A DNA stretch of 64,000 bases from Paracidovorax oryzae ATCC 19882. Its GTDB lineage: Bacteria > Pseudomonadota > Gammaproteobacteria > Burkholderiales > Burkholderiaceae_C. Under the pieces are notes generated by a model. It saw nothing but the letters and a program-made list of their open reading frames with translations. It made no database searches and was not told where the DNA came from. The position numbers and the translations under genes were made by a program. Positions 49,538 to 62,827 of the stretch are shown here, one piece after another (positions within the stretch are counted from its first letter, which is position 1; every line of letters starts with the position of its first letter). The stretch lies in the NCBI RefSeq assembly GCF_000687165.1, contig NZ_JMKU01000002.1:335170-399169 (forward strand). Direction: 5' to 3'.

Positions 49538-50658
49538 TGGATGGCGGTGCAATTTCCCGGCATTACCTGCTCTATGACTTCATGCAGGTGGCCGGTGGCG
49601 CAGAACGCGTGACGCTGACCCTGGCCGAAGCGTTCCCGGAGTTTCGTACGGTCGTGAGCCGTTGCTATCCCCAGGCCGCTCCTGTACTGCAGGCATCGTC
49701 CGCCCAGGTGCACGAACTGCGCGGGGGCTGGTCGGCCTGGCTACCGCGGATCCTGGAGAGCATGTGGTGTTTCCGCGTGCGTGCCCGATGCCTGCACGAT
49801 GCCGAGACGGTCATCTATAGCGGCTTCTATGCACCGCTGGCCGTGCATCACCAGCAGCGGGGCCGGCGCATCTACTATTGCCACACCATTCCCCGCTTTG
49901 CCTACGATTTGTACGACAGCACGCTGGAAGGGTTCCCGTTGCCGCTGCGTCCCCTCTATGCGTTGTTCGTGCGCTGGTTCCGGCGGCAATACGAAGCGGC
50001 CATCGGGCGGATGGACCTCATCCTCGTGAATTCCGAGAATGTGCGCCAGCGTCTGCAGCGCTACACGGGACGAGACGCAGAAGTGGTGTATCCGCCCGTT
50101 GCCACGCAGCATTTCCATGCGCTGGAGGACGCTGGCTACTATCTCTCCACTGCGCGGCTGGTGGCGAACAAGCGGGTGGACGTCATCGTGCAGGCATTCA
50201 TGGCCATGCCCGAGCGCCGGCTTGTCGTGCTTTCCGGCGGGCCCGAGGCGGACCGGTTGCAGGCCATGGCGGCTGGCGCGCCCCACATCGTCTTCACGGG
50301 CTGGCAATCGGATGAAGCGTTGCGCCGCTGGGTCGGTGGAGCGCGTGCCGTGATCTATCTGCCCGTGGACGAGGACTTCGGCATGTCACCGGTGGAGGCC
50401 ATGGCGGCCGGCAAGCCGGTCATCGGCGTGGCGGAAGGCGGCCTGCTGGAAACGGTGGTGTCTGGCGAAACGGGCGTGTTGATCGACAGCCCCCCTGACT
50501 CCCGGGCTCTCGTGCAAGCTGTCACCGCGACGGAGGCCTTGTGCGCAACGCAGGGGACGCGTCTGCAGGCGGCATGCATGGCCCGCGCGCAGGGTTTCAC
50601 CGAGGCGCGGTTCATCGAACGCATGCGGCAAATAATAGGGACTTCGGGCGTGCAATAG
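49534..50658 (+). CDS. Family 4 glycosyltransferase (e), possible mannosyltransferase
   Basis: 374-residue GT4 enzyme. The N-terminus FMQVAGGAERVTLTLAEAFP and the YYCHTIPRFAYDLYD segment recall GDP-mannose-using O-antigen transferases of the WbaZ/MtfB/MtfC kind. The donor half has ARLVANKRVDVIVQAF and DEDFGMSPVEAMAAGKPVIG. With ManC encoded in the same operon, GDP-mannose is a reasonable donor, but this is inference. Last plus-strand gene of the locus; the following gene converges at a 43-base gap. Confidence 0.85.
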   Translation: MMDGGAISRHYLLYDFMQVAGGAERVTLTLAEAFPEFRTVVSRCYPQAAPVLQASSAQVHELRGGWSAWLPRILESMWCFRVRARCLHDAETVIYSGFYAPLAVHHQQRGRRIYYCHTIPRFAYDLYDSTLEGFPLPLRPLYALFVRWFRRQYEAAIGRMDLILVNSENVRQRLQRYTGRDAEVVYPPVATQHFHALEDAGYYLSTARLVANKRVDVIVQAFMAMPERRLVVLSGGPEADRLQAMAAGAPHIVFTGWQSDEALRRWVGGARAVIYLPVDEDFGMSPVEAMAAGKPVIGVAEGGLLETVVSGETGVLIDSPPDSRALVQAVTATEALCATQGTRLQAACMARAQGFTEARFIERMRQIIGTSGVQ

Positions 50659-50701
50659 CAGGGCACTGCGTGCTGCAAGCGCTGGCGCTCCGCCGCGGCG
50701 A

Positions 50702-52555
50702 TCAGGCTGCTCGATCCGGCGCCTTGCCACCCGACCGCGCATGCGCGATGCACAGGAGGGTGGACACCGCCATGTACCGCAGCGCGTTGCGCCAGGACTG
50801 GAAGATGTTCGACCGGTCCGTCTGCGCGGCACGCAGCGACAGCGCCAGCTCGGACACTTGCATGCCGCGGCGCCTCAGCAGCAGCAGGGTACCGATGTCC
50901 TGGTAGTCCAGCAATGTGGCTTCGGTGGAAGTCGCCACCTGCAGCGCTGCTCGGTTGTAGAGCCTGAAGCCGGATACGAAATCCCTCAAGCCAAAACCGG
51001 TGAGCCTGCGGAACCACTGCCAGGCCAGGTTGCGCACCCAGCTGTTGCGGGCCGGGAAATAGCTGACGACGACATCCGCCGCAACACGGTGCGCCAGCAA
51101 TGCCGGAATTTCCTCTACCTCGTAGCGGCCCTCCGCATCGATGGTGATAACCGTCTCGTATCCGCGCGCCAGCCCGCAGCGCAACCCGGTCTGCAGGCTG
51201 CCCCAGGTGGTCATGGCGAGCAGCGGTCGCAGTACCTGGGCGCCGGCCTTCTCGGCCAGGTGGCAGGTTCCGTCGGTGCTGCGGTTGTCCACCACGAGTA
51301 CGTCGGCAGAGACCAGGGAGCGGATCCGTGCAACCAGCGCGCCGATGGTGGACGCGTGGTTGCGTGTGGAAATCACCACCAGCGGATGGCCTTGGACCGA
51401 CGTGCGGGCTTCCTCTGGTGCCACGTGCCGGTACTGCCTGGCCAGGGCCCTTTCGCACCGGCGTATGTCGAACGACTGGAGCAGCGCCTGATGGCCCGCT
51501 TCTCCCAACTGGCGCCTGAGGCGGAGGTCATGGTGCAGCCGTGCAATGGTGCTGCGCCAACTGCCCACATCCTCGATGGGCACGTGCAGACCCGCATGCG
51601 CGTAAGACACCACCCAGGGCATGCCCGAACCGGGGAGGTCGGTCACGATGCAAGGCTTGCGATGCATCATGGCCTCCAGCAGCACGATGCCGAACGCTTC
51701 GGTCCGCTCCCTGGAGGCAAGGCAGAAGACATCGCAGTCGCGCAGCAGTGCGTGCTTTTCCGACTCCTGTACGGCCCCCAGCAACCTTACCCGGGACTCC
51801 TGTCCCTCAGGTGTCGTGTCGCGTATCAATGTTTCCAGGGGCACGCGCAGTTCCCCGTCACCCACGATCAGCAATTCGACGTCCGGCAGGGCCTGCACCG
51901 CCTGGACCAGTGTCTCGAAGCCCTTGTAGTAGGTCAGCCTCCCGATGGAGAGCAGGCGTAGTGACGTGCCATCTTTCCAGCGCATTGCCGGCGCAAGTTC
52001 GTTCGCCGGCGGTGCATGCTGGAGCTTCGTGCCCAGCGGGATGATGGAGCACTTGCCACGCCAGGGCCGCAGGGCCGACGACGCTTCAAGATAGGGAGGT
52101 GAAGTGGCAAAGATGAGGTGCGCGCGGTCCAGAACGGCATGCTCGAACGGCTTGTAGAGCATGTAGGCAAGGGCCACGGAGAGCTTGATGTCCGATACCA
52201 CCACGTCGGAATGCCAGTGCACGACGTAAGGCACCTTCCGGGCGGCAGGCAGGGTAAGCGCCCAGAGGGCCGAATTGTTCGGCAGGTGCAAGTGGAGTAT
52301 GTCAGGGCGGAACTCGCGGATGGCTCGTGCCAGCGCCTTGCGGAAGCCGAGGGCGATCGGTGCGTACACGAGGTTGAACTGCACCGGAACCCGCACGAGC
52401 CACGGGGGATCGCCGGGCAGGGGAGTGCCGTGCACCAGTGCGAAGGCGTCGATCCCCTGGGCCCGTTGCGCGTCGATCAGTTCGGCAAGGAAAGTTTCCA
52501 TACCGCCGAGGTGCGGTGGAAAGAACTTGCCGATGTGCAGTACACGCAGAGCCAT
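50702..52555 (-). CDS. Two-domain glycosyltransferase, GT4-GT2 fusion
   Basis: 617 residues joining two glycosyltransferase folds. Residues 1-365 are a GT-B GT4 unit (HIGKFFPPHLGGMETFL, IGRLTYYKGFETLVQAV, E-x7-E in EAFGIVLLEAM). From about residue 390 a GT-A GT2 unit follows (VVISTRNHASTIGALV, VVDNRSTDGT, TIDAEGRYEVEEI), similar to dolichol-phosphate-mannose-synthase-type domains. No membrane helix is obvious between them. The ATG at 52555 is chosen because MALRVLHIGKFFPPHLGG is the natural GT4 start. It could add two successive residues, or prime and extend a glycan. It lies 34 bases after the next gene upstream on the minus strand, so they form one unit. Confidence 0.85.
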   Translation of the reverse strand: MALRVLHIGKFFPPHLGGMETFLAELIDAQRAQGIDAFALVHGTPLPGDPPWLVRVPVQFNLVYAPIALGFRKALARAIREFRPDILHLHLPNNSALWALTLPAARKVPYVVHWHSDVVVSDIKLSVALAYMLYKPFEHAVLDRAHLIFATSPPYLEASSALRPWRGKCSIIPLGTKLQHAPPANELAPAMRWKDGTSLRLLSIGRLTYYKGFETLVQAVQALPDVELLIVGDGELRVPLETLIRDTTPEGQESRVRLLGAVQESEKHALLRDCDVFCLASRERTEAFGIVLLEAMMHRKPCIVTDLPGSGMPWVVSYAHAGLHVPIEDVGSWRSTIARLHHDLRLRRQLGEAGHQALLQSFDIRRCERALARQYRHVAPEEARTSVQGHPLVVISTRNHASTIGALVARIRSLVSADVLVVDNRSTDGTCHLAEKAGAQVLRPLLAMTTWGSLQTGLRCGLARGYETVITIDAEGRYEVEEIPALLAHRVAADVVVSYFPARNSWVRNLAWQWFRRLTGFGLRDFVSGFRLYNRAALQVATSTEATLLDYQDIGTLLLLRRRGMQVSELALSLRAAQTDRSNIFQSWRNALRYMAVSTLLCIAHARSGGKAPDRAA

Positions 52556-52589
52556 GCAGGGGTCTTCTTGCCAGATTGCCCGTGGCAGC

Positions 52590-54593
52590 CTACTTCTTGC
52601 GGGCTGCGGCGATCTGCGCGCGCACCTGCGGGTACTGCGGATTGCGCGGGTCCAGCGCAATGGCCCGGTCCAGGTCTTTCAGGCTGTCGTCCAGCTTGCC
52701 GGCGGCGCGGTAGGCCATGGCGCGGCCGTAGTAGGCCACTGCGGCATTCGGTGTCCGTGCCAGGATCTGGTTGAAGGTGGCGATGGCTGCCTGGACGTCT
52801 CCCTTGCCGACCTGCGCCATGCCCGTGCCCAGCGCGATGCGCTGGCTTTGCGGGCTCATCTTCTGCAGGGTCGAGAAATCGCGTAGCGCATCGTCGAACC
52901 GGTTCGCCCCGATGGCGGATTCGGCCCGGCGCAGCAGCATCGCCTCGCGGAGGCGGTCCACGTCCTTGCCGCTCATGCCTTCGCCTGCCTGGGCCATGCC
53001 GGTGGTGAAACTGTCATACGCTGCAGCGAACTGCCCCAGCGCGAACTGGGATTCGCCACGCTGGTAGTAGAGCTGGGCGTCCTTGTAGCCCTGTTTTTCC
53101 GCCTCATCGAATGCCGCGATGGCTTCTGCATGCTTGTTCTGGCGCTGCAGTGCCGCGCCCAGGTTGAAGCGCGCGGTACCGCGCAGGGCACCCAGCGCCT
53201 CGGCTGTGGCGAATGCCCTCTGCGCTTCGGCCATGGAGCCGCGTTCCAGGTGGTAGGACCCCAGGTTGAGGAAGGGGCGCCAGCGGCCTACCGCGCTTGC
53301 GGGAGCCTTGAGGTCGGTTTTCTCGGCAGCATCGCTCCAGGCGGTGTAATCGTCACGCAGAGAGGCGGAGCGCTCGAAGGCCAGCAGGGCGAACAGCAGG
53401 CCCACGATGGCACCCAGCATGTAGATGGCGCGGGGCTTGAAGCCGGTGAGCACGATGGCGATCAGGATGGGGATTGCGACAGCCCAGAGGTAGCTCCGGT
53501 AGAGAACGAACGGATCCTGCACCCAGACCGTGGCGAATTCGGTGAAGTACAGCAGCAGGGGAAACAGCAGGGCAACGCCCGCGAGGCTGAGCGCGCCGCG
53601 GCGGCGCAGCACGGCCCATACCGCCGCGACCCAGAGGGCCACATAGCCCAGCAGGCCCAGCACCTGCGGGAATGCGGTGAACGAGAGAGGGAAGGCGGGG
53701 TGCAGGTCCACCGACATCCACGTCACGTTGGGCAAGAGCCACAGCAGGCCGTAGGCGAAGAACAGGGCGGCCTCGTTCAGGATGCTGAGCGGGTACATGC
53801 GCTGGGTGATGCCGGGGCTGAGCAGCTCCAGCTGCTGCGTGAGATCGATCGAGCGCTGGTCGAACACCTTGCCGACGAGATCGCCGTAAAAGCTGAACAG
53901 AACAGCCGCCGCCACCGCGACCAGCAAGGTGGAAACACCTGCGACGGCAGCCACGGTGCGCCAGGCCGGGCGCCTGACGTGGATGTACAGCGGCACCGCC
54001 ATGGCTGCCACCATCACCGCATGCTCCTTCGACAGCACCGCAGCCGCATAGGCCACCACGGCGCCTGCATACCAGGCGGCGCCGCGGCCCGACAGGCCGC
54101 GCACGAAGCACCAGCATGCCAGCACCGCGAAGAACGTGGCCATGACGATGGAGCGCTGCACGAGGTAGGCCACCGCATAGACCGCCATGGGGTTGACGGC
54201 GAAGAGCGCCACGCCCACGCGCACTGCGGCGAGCCGGGATGCATCGAAATGCGTCTGGGCCTCGAATTCCTCGGGGAAGCGTGTGTGCGTGAGCAGGTCG
54301 CGCACGAGGGCATAGAGCGCCGCCACGGTGCCCAGGTGCAGGGCGATGTTCACGAGGCGCTGCTTCCACCATCCGGCGCCGGCCAGTCCATCCACCCAGA
54401 CGAAGCTGCCGTAGGACAGCAGGCGCTGCTTGAAGGCGAGCAGGTTCCCGTAGCTGCCGAAGATGGTGCCGTCGGTCAGGGCCAGGTCGTCGAACAGCAG
54501 CGCGTGGTCCCAGCCGGGCAGGTAGATGGCCAGGACGGCCGCCACGACGGCGATACCGAAGACGATGAGGGAGACGGATGGTTTGGTGGCCAT
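52590..54593 (-). CDS. Polytopic membrane protein with C-terminal TPR repeats, GT-C-like
   Basis: 667 residues. The first 430 hold about ten membrane helices; the first luminal/periplasmic loop carries HALLFDDLAL, resembling the acidic catalytic DD motif of GT-C enzymes such as TMTC and PMT-type mannosyltransferases. Residues from about 455 to the end form tandem TPRs (FLNLGSYHLERGSMAEAQRAF; AVAYYGRAMAYRAAGKLDDS). This TM-plus-TPR layout is that of TMTC-like proteins. A lipid-linked sugar-dependent transferase acting on the periplasmic face is plausible. Start 54593 (MATKPSV) begins directly before the first helix; the frame stays open far upstream but runs through the TetR gene. Confidence 0.8.
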   Translation of the reverse strand: MATKPSVSLIVFGIAVVAAVLAIYLPGWDHALLFDDLALTDGTIFGSYGNLLAFKQRLLSYGSFVWVDGLAGAGWWKQRLVNIALHLGTVAALYALVRDLLTHTRFPEEFEAQTHFDASRLAAVRVGVALFAVNPMAVYAVAYLVQRSIVMATFFAVLACWCFVRGLSGRGAAWYAGAVVAYAAAVLSKEHAVMVAAMAVPLYIHVRRPAWRTVAAVAGVSTLLVAVAAAVLFSFYGDLVGKVFDQRSIDLTQQLELLSPGITQRMYPLSILNEAALFFAYGLLWLLPNVTWMSVDLHPAFPLSFTAFPQVLGLLGYVALWVAAVWAVLRRRGALSLAGVALLFPLLLYFTEFATVWVQDPFVLYRSYLWAVAIPILIAIVLTGFKPRAIYMLGAIVGLLFALLAFERSASLRDDYTAWSDAAEKTDLKAPASAVGRWRPFLNLGSYHLERGSMAEAQRAFATAEALGALRGTARFNLGAALQRQNKHAEAIAAFDEAEKQGYKDAQLYYQRGESQFALGQFAAAYDSFTTGMAQAGEGMSGKDVDRLREAMLLRRAESAIGANRFDDALRDFSTLQKMSPQSQRIALGTGMAQVGKGDVQAAIATFNQILARTPNAAVAYYGRAMAYRAAGKLDDSLKDLDRAIALDPRNPQYPQVRAQIAAARKK

Positions 54594-54670
54594 GGCGGTG
54601 AGTGCGTGACGGCGGCGGGCGGGCGGCGCAGGGCGTGCGGGCGCACCGTGCGACCGCGGGACGCGGAAGT

Positions 54671-55387
54671 CTAAGCGATGGGGCAGGGAGCGCTGCCGTG
54701 GGGCGCTCCGCCTGGCGGGGCGCTGTCCGGCGCAAGGCCCGCGAGCACCATGTGGCAGATCAGCGCCTCGGCATGCGCGTAGTCCCGCTCGGTCAGGGCC
54801 GGCTTGTCCAGCAGCAGGGCGAACTGCGCCTGCTGGTCGGCATAGGCCTGGGTGACCGACCAGATGATGAACATCAGGTGCGTGAAGTTCACGCGGGCGA
54901 TGCGGCCTTCCCGCGCCCAGCGCTCGAAGGTGCGCACGTCGTTGCGCAGCACCGGGCCCACGCGTTCTGCGATCACGTCGCCGTACCGCGGCGCGCCGGC
55001 GATGACCTCCTTGGCGAACACCTTGGCGGCATTCGGGCGCTCCAGCGACGACCGGAGCTTGGCCCGGATATAGCGGCGCAGGGCTTCGGAGGGGTCTTCG
55101 CCGTGCGACATCTCCTCCATGCCGTCCAGCCACTGGGTGAGCACGTCGTCCAGTACCCGGCGGTAGAGCGCTTCCTTGTTCGGGAAATAGTAGAGCAGGT
55201 TGTGCCGGCTGATGCCGGCCGAGGCCGCGATGCCCTCCAGCGATGCTCCTTCGAAGCCGAACTGGGCGAACTGGCTTTCCGCCTCCACCAGGATGGCCTG
55301 CTCCTTGCGCAGGCGCGCGGCGGACGGTGCGCTGGTGGTGCGTGGACGCACGGGGGCTGGGCGGGACGGCGGCATGCGGGAGCTCAT
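54671..55387 (-). CDS. rutR: TetR-family repressor, RutR-like
   Basis: 238 residues. The N-terminal HTH is GIAASAGISRHNLLYYFPNKEALYRRV (about residues 54-80). The C-terminal ligand domain carries HLMFIIWSVTQAYADQQAQF, characteristic of the RutR branch that senses uracil or thymine. It is divergent from the pyrimidine-reduction operon, and two TTACC-N4-GGTAA palindromes lie between them. MSSRMPP at 55387 is used; MVHMSS at 55396 is possible. The frame runs on upstream on the minus strand across preT and preA, but that is a shadow. Confidence 0.85.
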   Translation of the reverse strand: MSSRMPPSRPAPVRPRTTSAPSAARLRKEQAILVEAESQFAQFGFEGASLEGIAASAGISRHNLLYYFPNKEALYRRVLDDVLTQWLDGMEEMSHGEDPSEALRRYIRAKLRSSLERPNAAKVFAKEVIAGAPRYGDVIAERVGPVLRNDVRTFERWAREGRIARVNFTHLMFIIWSVTQAYADQQAQFALLLDKPALTERDYAHAEALICHMVLAGLAPDSAPPGGAPHGSAPCPIA

Positions 55388-55473
55388 ATGCACCATTGTG
55401 GGCCGAAGCAGGGGGCCGGAAACGGTCTTTCCCCAAGGGGGCGCTTCTGGCATGGCGTTTGCTGTCCGGGATT

Positions 55474-55487
55474 TTACCAATAGGTAA
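55474..55487. promoter_or_regulatory. RutR-type operator 1
   Basis: TTACC-AATA-GGTAA, a perfect dyad with a four-base centre. E. coli RutR binds TTGACC-N4-GGTCAA, which has the same spacing and CC/GG core, so this is a natural binding site for the divergently encoded RutR-like protein. Confidence 0.75.
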
Positions 55488-55491
55488 GTTT

Positions 55492-55505
55492 TTACCGGTT
55501 GGTAA
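55492..55505. promoter_or_regulatory. RutR-type operator 2
   Basis: TTACC-GGTT-GGTAA, extendable to TTTACC/GGTAAA arms. Its start is 18 bases from that of operator 1, so the two dyads are not on exactly the same helix face, and two dimers could bind side by side. Confidence 0.75.
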
Positions 55506-55558
55506 ATTGCAAGCCACAACGGCGCGACATGCATCCGCCACCACGAGCGAGGACCACG

Positions 55559-55696
55559 ATGACCCCTTCGCCTTTCCTGCCGACCCGGAGCGCCGGGTGC
55601 GCCGCCGCACCGGCATCGCGGCCCGGATTCCGTCCGGGTGCCCTGGACCCCCGCGCGCTGCCTGTGCGCGTGGCTGCCTTCTCCCTGCCTTCCTGA
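55559..55696 (+). CDS. Possible 45-codon leader ORF upstream of preT
   Basis: ATG 55559, with AGGA three bases beyond an optimal distance upstream, opens a 45-codon frame (MTPSPFLPTRSAG...) ending 39 bases before preT. It is rich in Pro, Ala and Arg and has no recognised domain. It may be an untranslated accident of GC-rich sequence or an upstream peptide. Low confidence. Confidence 0.2.
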   Translation: MTPSPFLPTRSAGCAAAPASRPGFRPGALDPRALPVRVAAFSLPS

Positions 55697-55735
55697 TCCC
55701 GATTCCCAGGGATTCATACACCACAGGAGCCTCCG

Positions 55736-57091
55736 ATGGAAACGACGACCGCCGGCACCGGCTGCGGCGTGCATGGTGCACGCCTCGAGCTGGCCCAGTA
55801 CGCCAGGAATTTCGGCGATGCCCACCCGCCGCTCACGCGCGCCCAGGCGCTGATCGAGGCCGAGCGCTGCTATTACTGCTACGAGGCGCCATGCGCCACG
55901 GCCTGCCCGACGGGCATCGACGTGCCGTCCTTCATCCACCGCATCGCGCAGGGCAACGAGCGTGGCGCGGCGCGCGCGATCCTGGAGGCCAACCCGTTGG
56001 GCGGCATGTGCGCCCGGGTCTGCCCGACGGAGGTGCTGTGCGAGCAGGCCTGCGTGCGCAACGTGAACGAGGACAAGCCGGTGGAGATCGGTGCACTGCA
56101 GCGCTACGCGACGGACGCGCATTTCGCGCAGCCGGGCGCGCCGCTTTTCACGCGCTCCGCACCCACGGGCCGGCGCGTGGCCGTGGTGGGCGCCGGCCCT
56201 GCGGGCCTGGCCTGCGCGCACGGACTGGCGCGGCGGGGCCACGATGTGGTGCTGTTCGACGCACGCCCCAAACTCGGCGGGTTGAACGAATACGGCCTCG
56301 CGAGCTACAAGACCACGGGCGGCTTCGCGCAGAAGGAGATCGAGTGGCTGCTCTCCATCGGTGGCATCGAACCGCGCTGCGGGCAGGTGCTGGGACGCGA
56401 CATCACGCTCGCGGGGCTGCTGCAGGCCTATGACGCGGTGTTCCTGGGCCTGGGCCTGGCGGGCGTGAACGCGCTGGGCATCGCCGAGCCGCAGGCGGAA
56501 GGGCTGCGCAACGCGGTGGACTTCATCGCCGACCTGCGGCAGGCGCAGGACCTCTCCGCGCTGCCCGTGGGCCGCCGCGTGGTGGTGGTGGGCGGCGGCA
56601 TGACGGCGGTGGATGCCGCGGTGCAGGCCGCCAAGCTCGGCGCGGAGGAAGTGACCATGGTCTATCGCCGCGGGCAGGAGAGCATGTCCGCCTCGCTCGT
56701 GGAGCAGCAGTGGGCGCAGACGAATGGCGTCACCGTGCGGTACTGGGCCGCGCCGAAGGAGCTGCTGTGCGAAGGCGGCGCGGTGCGCGGCATGCGGTTC
56801 GCGGCCACGGCGGTGCAGGGCGGGCGCCTGGTGGAAACCGGCGAGCTCTTCACGCTCGAGGCGGACATGGTGCTCAAGGCCATCGGGCAAAGCTATCTCT
56901 CCGAATACGCGGGCGCCGAGGTGGCGCTGAGCCAGGGGCGCATCGCCACCGATGCCGAGGGCCGCACCAGCGTACCGCGCGTCTGGGCGGGCGGCGACTG
57001 CCGTGCCGGCGGGCGCGATCTCACCGTGGAGGCCGTGGAGCACGGCAAGGTGGCCGCGGTGTCCATCCACGAAGCACTGCTGGCTGGCTGA
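55736..57091 (+). CDS. preT: NAD-dependent dihydropyrimidine dehydrogenase subunit PreT
   Basis: Flavin- and iron-sulfur-containing subunit that passes electrons from NADH to PreA, 451 residues. The N-terminal cysteine clusters ERCYYCYEAPCATACPTGID and CARVCPTEVLCEQAC ligate [4Fe-4S] centres. Rossmann motifs VVGAGPAGLACAHGLARRGH (FAD) and VVGGGMTAVDAAVQA (NADH) follow, and the C-terminal WAGGDCRAGG closes the FAD site. With PreA it reduces uracil and thymine to their dihydro forms, the first step of the reductive pathway. Separated from preA by 48 bases. Confidence 0.94.
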   Translation: METTTAGTGCGVHGARLELAQYARNFGDAHPPLTRAQALIEAERCYYCYEAPCATACPTGIDVPSFIHRIAQGNERGAARAILEANPLGGMCARVCPTEVLCEQACVRNVNEDKPVEIGALQRYATDAHFAQPGAPLFTRSAPTGRRVAVVGAGPAGLACAHGLARRGHDVVLFDARPKLGGLNEYGLASYKTTGGFAQKEIEWLLSIGGIEPRCGQVLGRDITLAGLLQAYDAVFLGLGLAGVNALGIAEPQAEGLRNAVDFIADLRQAQDLSALPVGRRVVVVGGGMTAVDAAVQAAKLGAEEVTMVYRRGQESMSASLVEQQWAQTNGVTVRYWAAPKELLCEGGAVRGMRFAATAVQGGRLVETGELFTLEADMVLKAIGQSYLSEYAGAEVALSQGRIATDAEGRTSVPRVWAGGDCRAGGRDLTVEAVEHGKVAAVSIHEALLAG

Positions 57092-57139
57092 AAACCGCCA
57101 CCGCCCCCACGATCCCAGAGAAAGACAACGGAGAAGCAC

Positions 57140-61508
<4,369 letters not shown>

Positions 61509-61527
61509 GAACGGACAAGGACAACCC

Positions 61528-62790
61528 ATGGACACGACGACCACCGAGAAGACCGACATCCGCCAGTTGCGCGTGAACGGCGAGCGCCTCTGGGATTCGC
61601 TCATGGAACTGGCGCAGATCGGCGCCACGCCCAAGGGCGGCGTCTGCCGCCTCACGCTCACCGACCTGGACAAGCAGGGCCGCGACCTCGTCACCCGATG
61701 GGCGCGCGAGGCGGGCATGTCCGTCACGATCGACAAGATCGGCAACGTCTTCATGCGCCGCGCGGGCCGCGACGACAGCCTGCCGCCCATCATGACCGGC
61801 AGCCACATCGACACCCAGCCCACGGGCGGCAAGTTCGACGGCAACTACGGCGTGCTGGCCGGCATCGAGGTGGTGCGCACGCTCAACGACCATGGCATCG
61901 AAACCGAAGCACCCATCGAGGTCGCCTTCTGGACCAACGAGGAGGGCAGCCGCTTCGTGCCCGTGATGATGGGCTCGGGTGTGTTCGCCAAGGCCTTCAC
62001 GCTGGAGCATGCCTACGCCGCCACCGACACCGAGGGCAAGACCGTGAAGGGCGAGCTGGAACGCATCGGCTACATCGGCGACCAGGAACCCGGCGACCAT
62101 CCCATAGGCGCTTATTTCGAGACCCACATCGAGCAGGGCCCGGTGCTGGAAGACCACGGCAAGACCATCGGCGTGGTGACGGGCGTGCTGGGCATCCGCT
62201 GGTACGACTGCACCGTGACGGGCATGGAGGCGCATGCCGGCCCGACGCCCATGGCCCTGCGCCGCGATGCCCTGCAGGTGGCCACGCGATTGATGCAGGA
62301 GGTGGTGGCCTGCGCGCACCGCCATCCGCCGCACGGCCGCGGCACGGTGGGCATGGTGCACGTGCATCCCAACAGCCGCAACGTGATCCCGGGGCAGGTG
62401 AAGTTCAGCATCGACCTGCGCAACGCGACCGACGCCGAGTGCGACAGCATGGACCAGGACATCCGTGCCGTGGCCGCCCGGCTCTCGCAGGAAACGGGGC
62501 TGCCCATCCAGATCGATCTGGTCTCCAATTACCCGGCCCAGCCGTTCCATGCCGAGTGCGTGGAAGCCGTGGGCCGCGCGGCGGAGCAACTGGGCTATTC
62601 CCACATGCCCGCCGTGTCCGGCGCGGGCCACGACGCCGTGTACATGGCGCGCCTGGCGCCGGCGGGCATGGTCTTCATTCCCTGCAAGGACGGCATCAGC
62701 CACAACGAGATCGAGGATGCCCAGCCCGAGCACATCACCGCTGGCTGCAATGTGCTGCTGCACGCGATGCTGGAGAGAGCCGGCACCTAG
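61528..62790 (+). CDS. M20-type N-carbamoyl hydrolase (beta-ureidopropionase/amidase)
   Basis: Zinc amidohydrolase of the Zn-dependent hydantoinase/carbamoylase (HyuC/AmaB) family, 420 residues. Metal and substrate motifs: GSHIDTQPTGGKFDGNYG, WTNEEGSRF, ETHIEQGPVLE and a late SGAGHDAVYMA. In this operon it should hydrolyse N-carbamoyl-beta-alanine (or the beta-aminoisobutyrate analogue) to the beta-amino acid, CO2 and ammonia, completing the pathway. Many bacteria use a nitrilase-like enzyme for this step. ATG 61528 has AAGGA nearby. Confidence 0.9.
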   Translation: MDTTTTEKTDIRQLRVNGERLWDSLMELAQIGATPKGGVCRLTLTDLDKQGRDLVTRWAREAGMSVTIDKIGNVFMRRAGRDDSLPPIMTGSHIDTQPTGGKFDGNYGVLAGIEVVRTLNDHGIETEAPIEVAFWTNEEGSRFVPVMMGSGVFAKAFTLEHAYAATDTEGKTVKGELERIGYIGDQEPGDHPIGAYFETHIEQGPVLEDHGKTIGVVTGVLGIRWYDCTVTGMEAHAGPTPMALRRDALQVATRLMQEVVACAHRHPPHGRGTVGMVHVHPNSRNVIPGQVKFSIDLRNATDAECDSMDQDIRAVAARLSQETGLPIQIDLVSNYPAQPFHAECVEAVGRAAEQLGYSHMPAVSGAGHDAVYMARLAPAGMVFIPCKDGISHNEIEDAQPEHITAGCNVLLHAMLERAGT

Positions 62791-62827
62791 CGTCTCGCGC
62801 GGAACCGCCGTGCCGGGTGGTCCGTGG

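Larger units (their letters stand above)
55397..55735. other. Divergent regulatory region between rutR and preT
   Basis: This 339-base region holds the two tandem operators at 55474-55505, a candidate 45-codon leader ORF at 55559-55696 and otherwise no gene. The operators sit 87 bases from rutR and about 230 from preT, so preT mRNA probably has a long leader. Confidence 0.7.
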
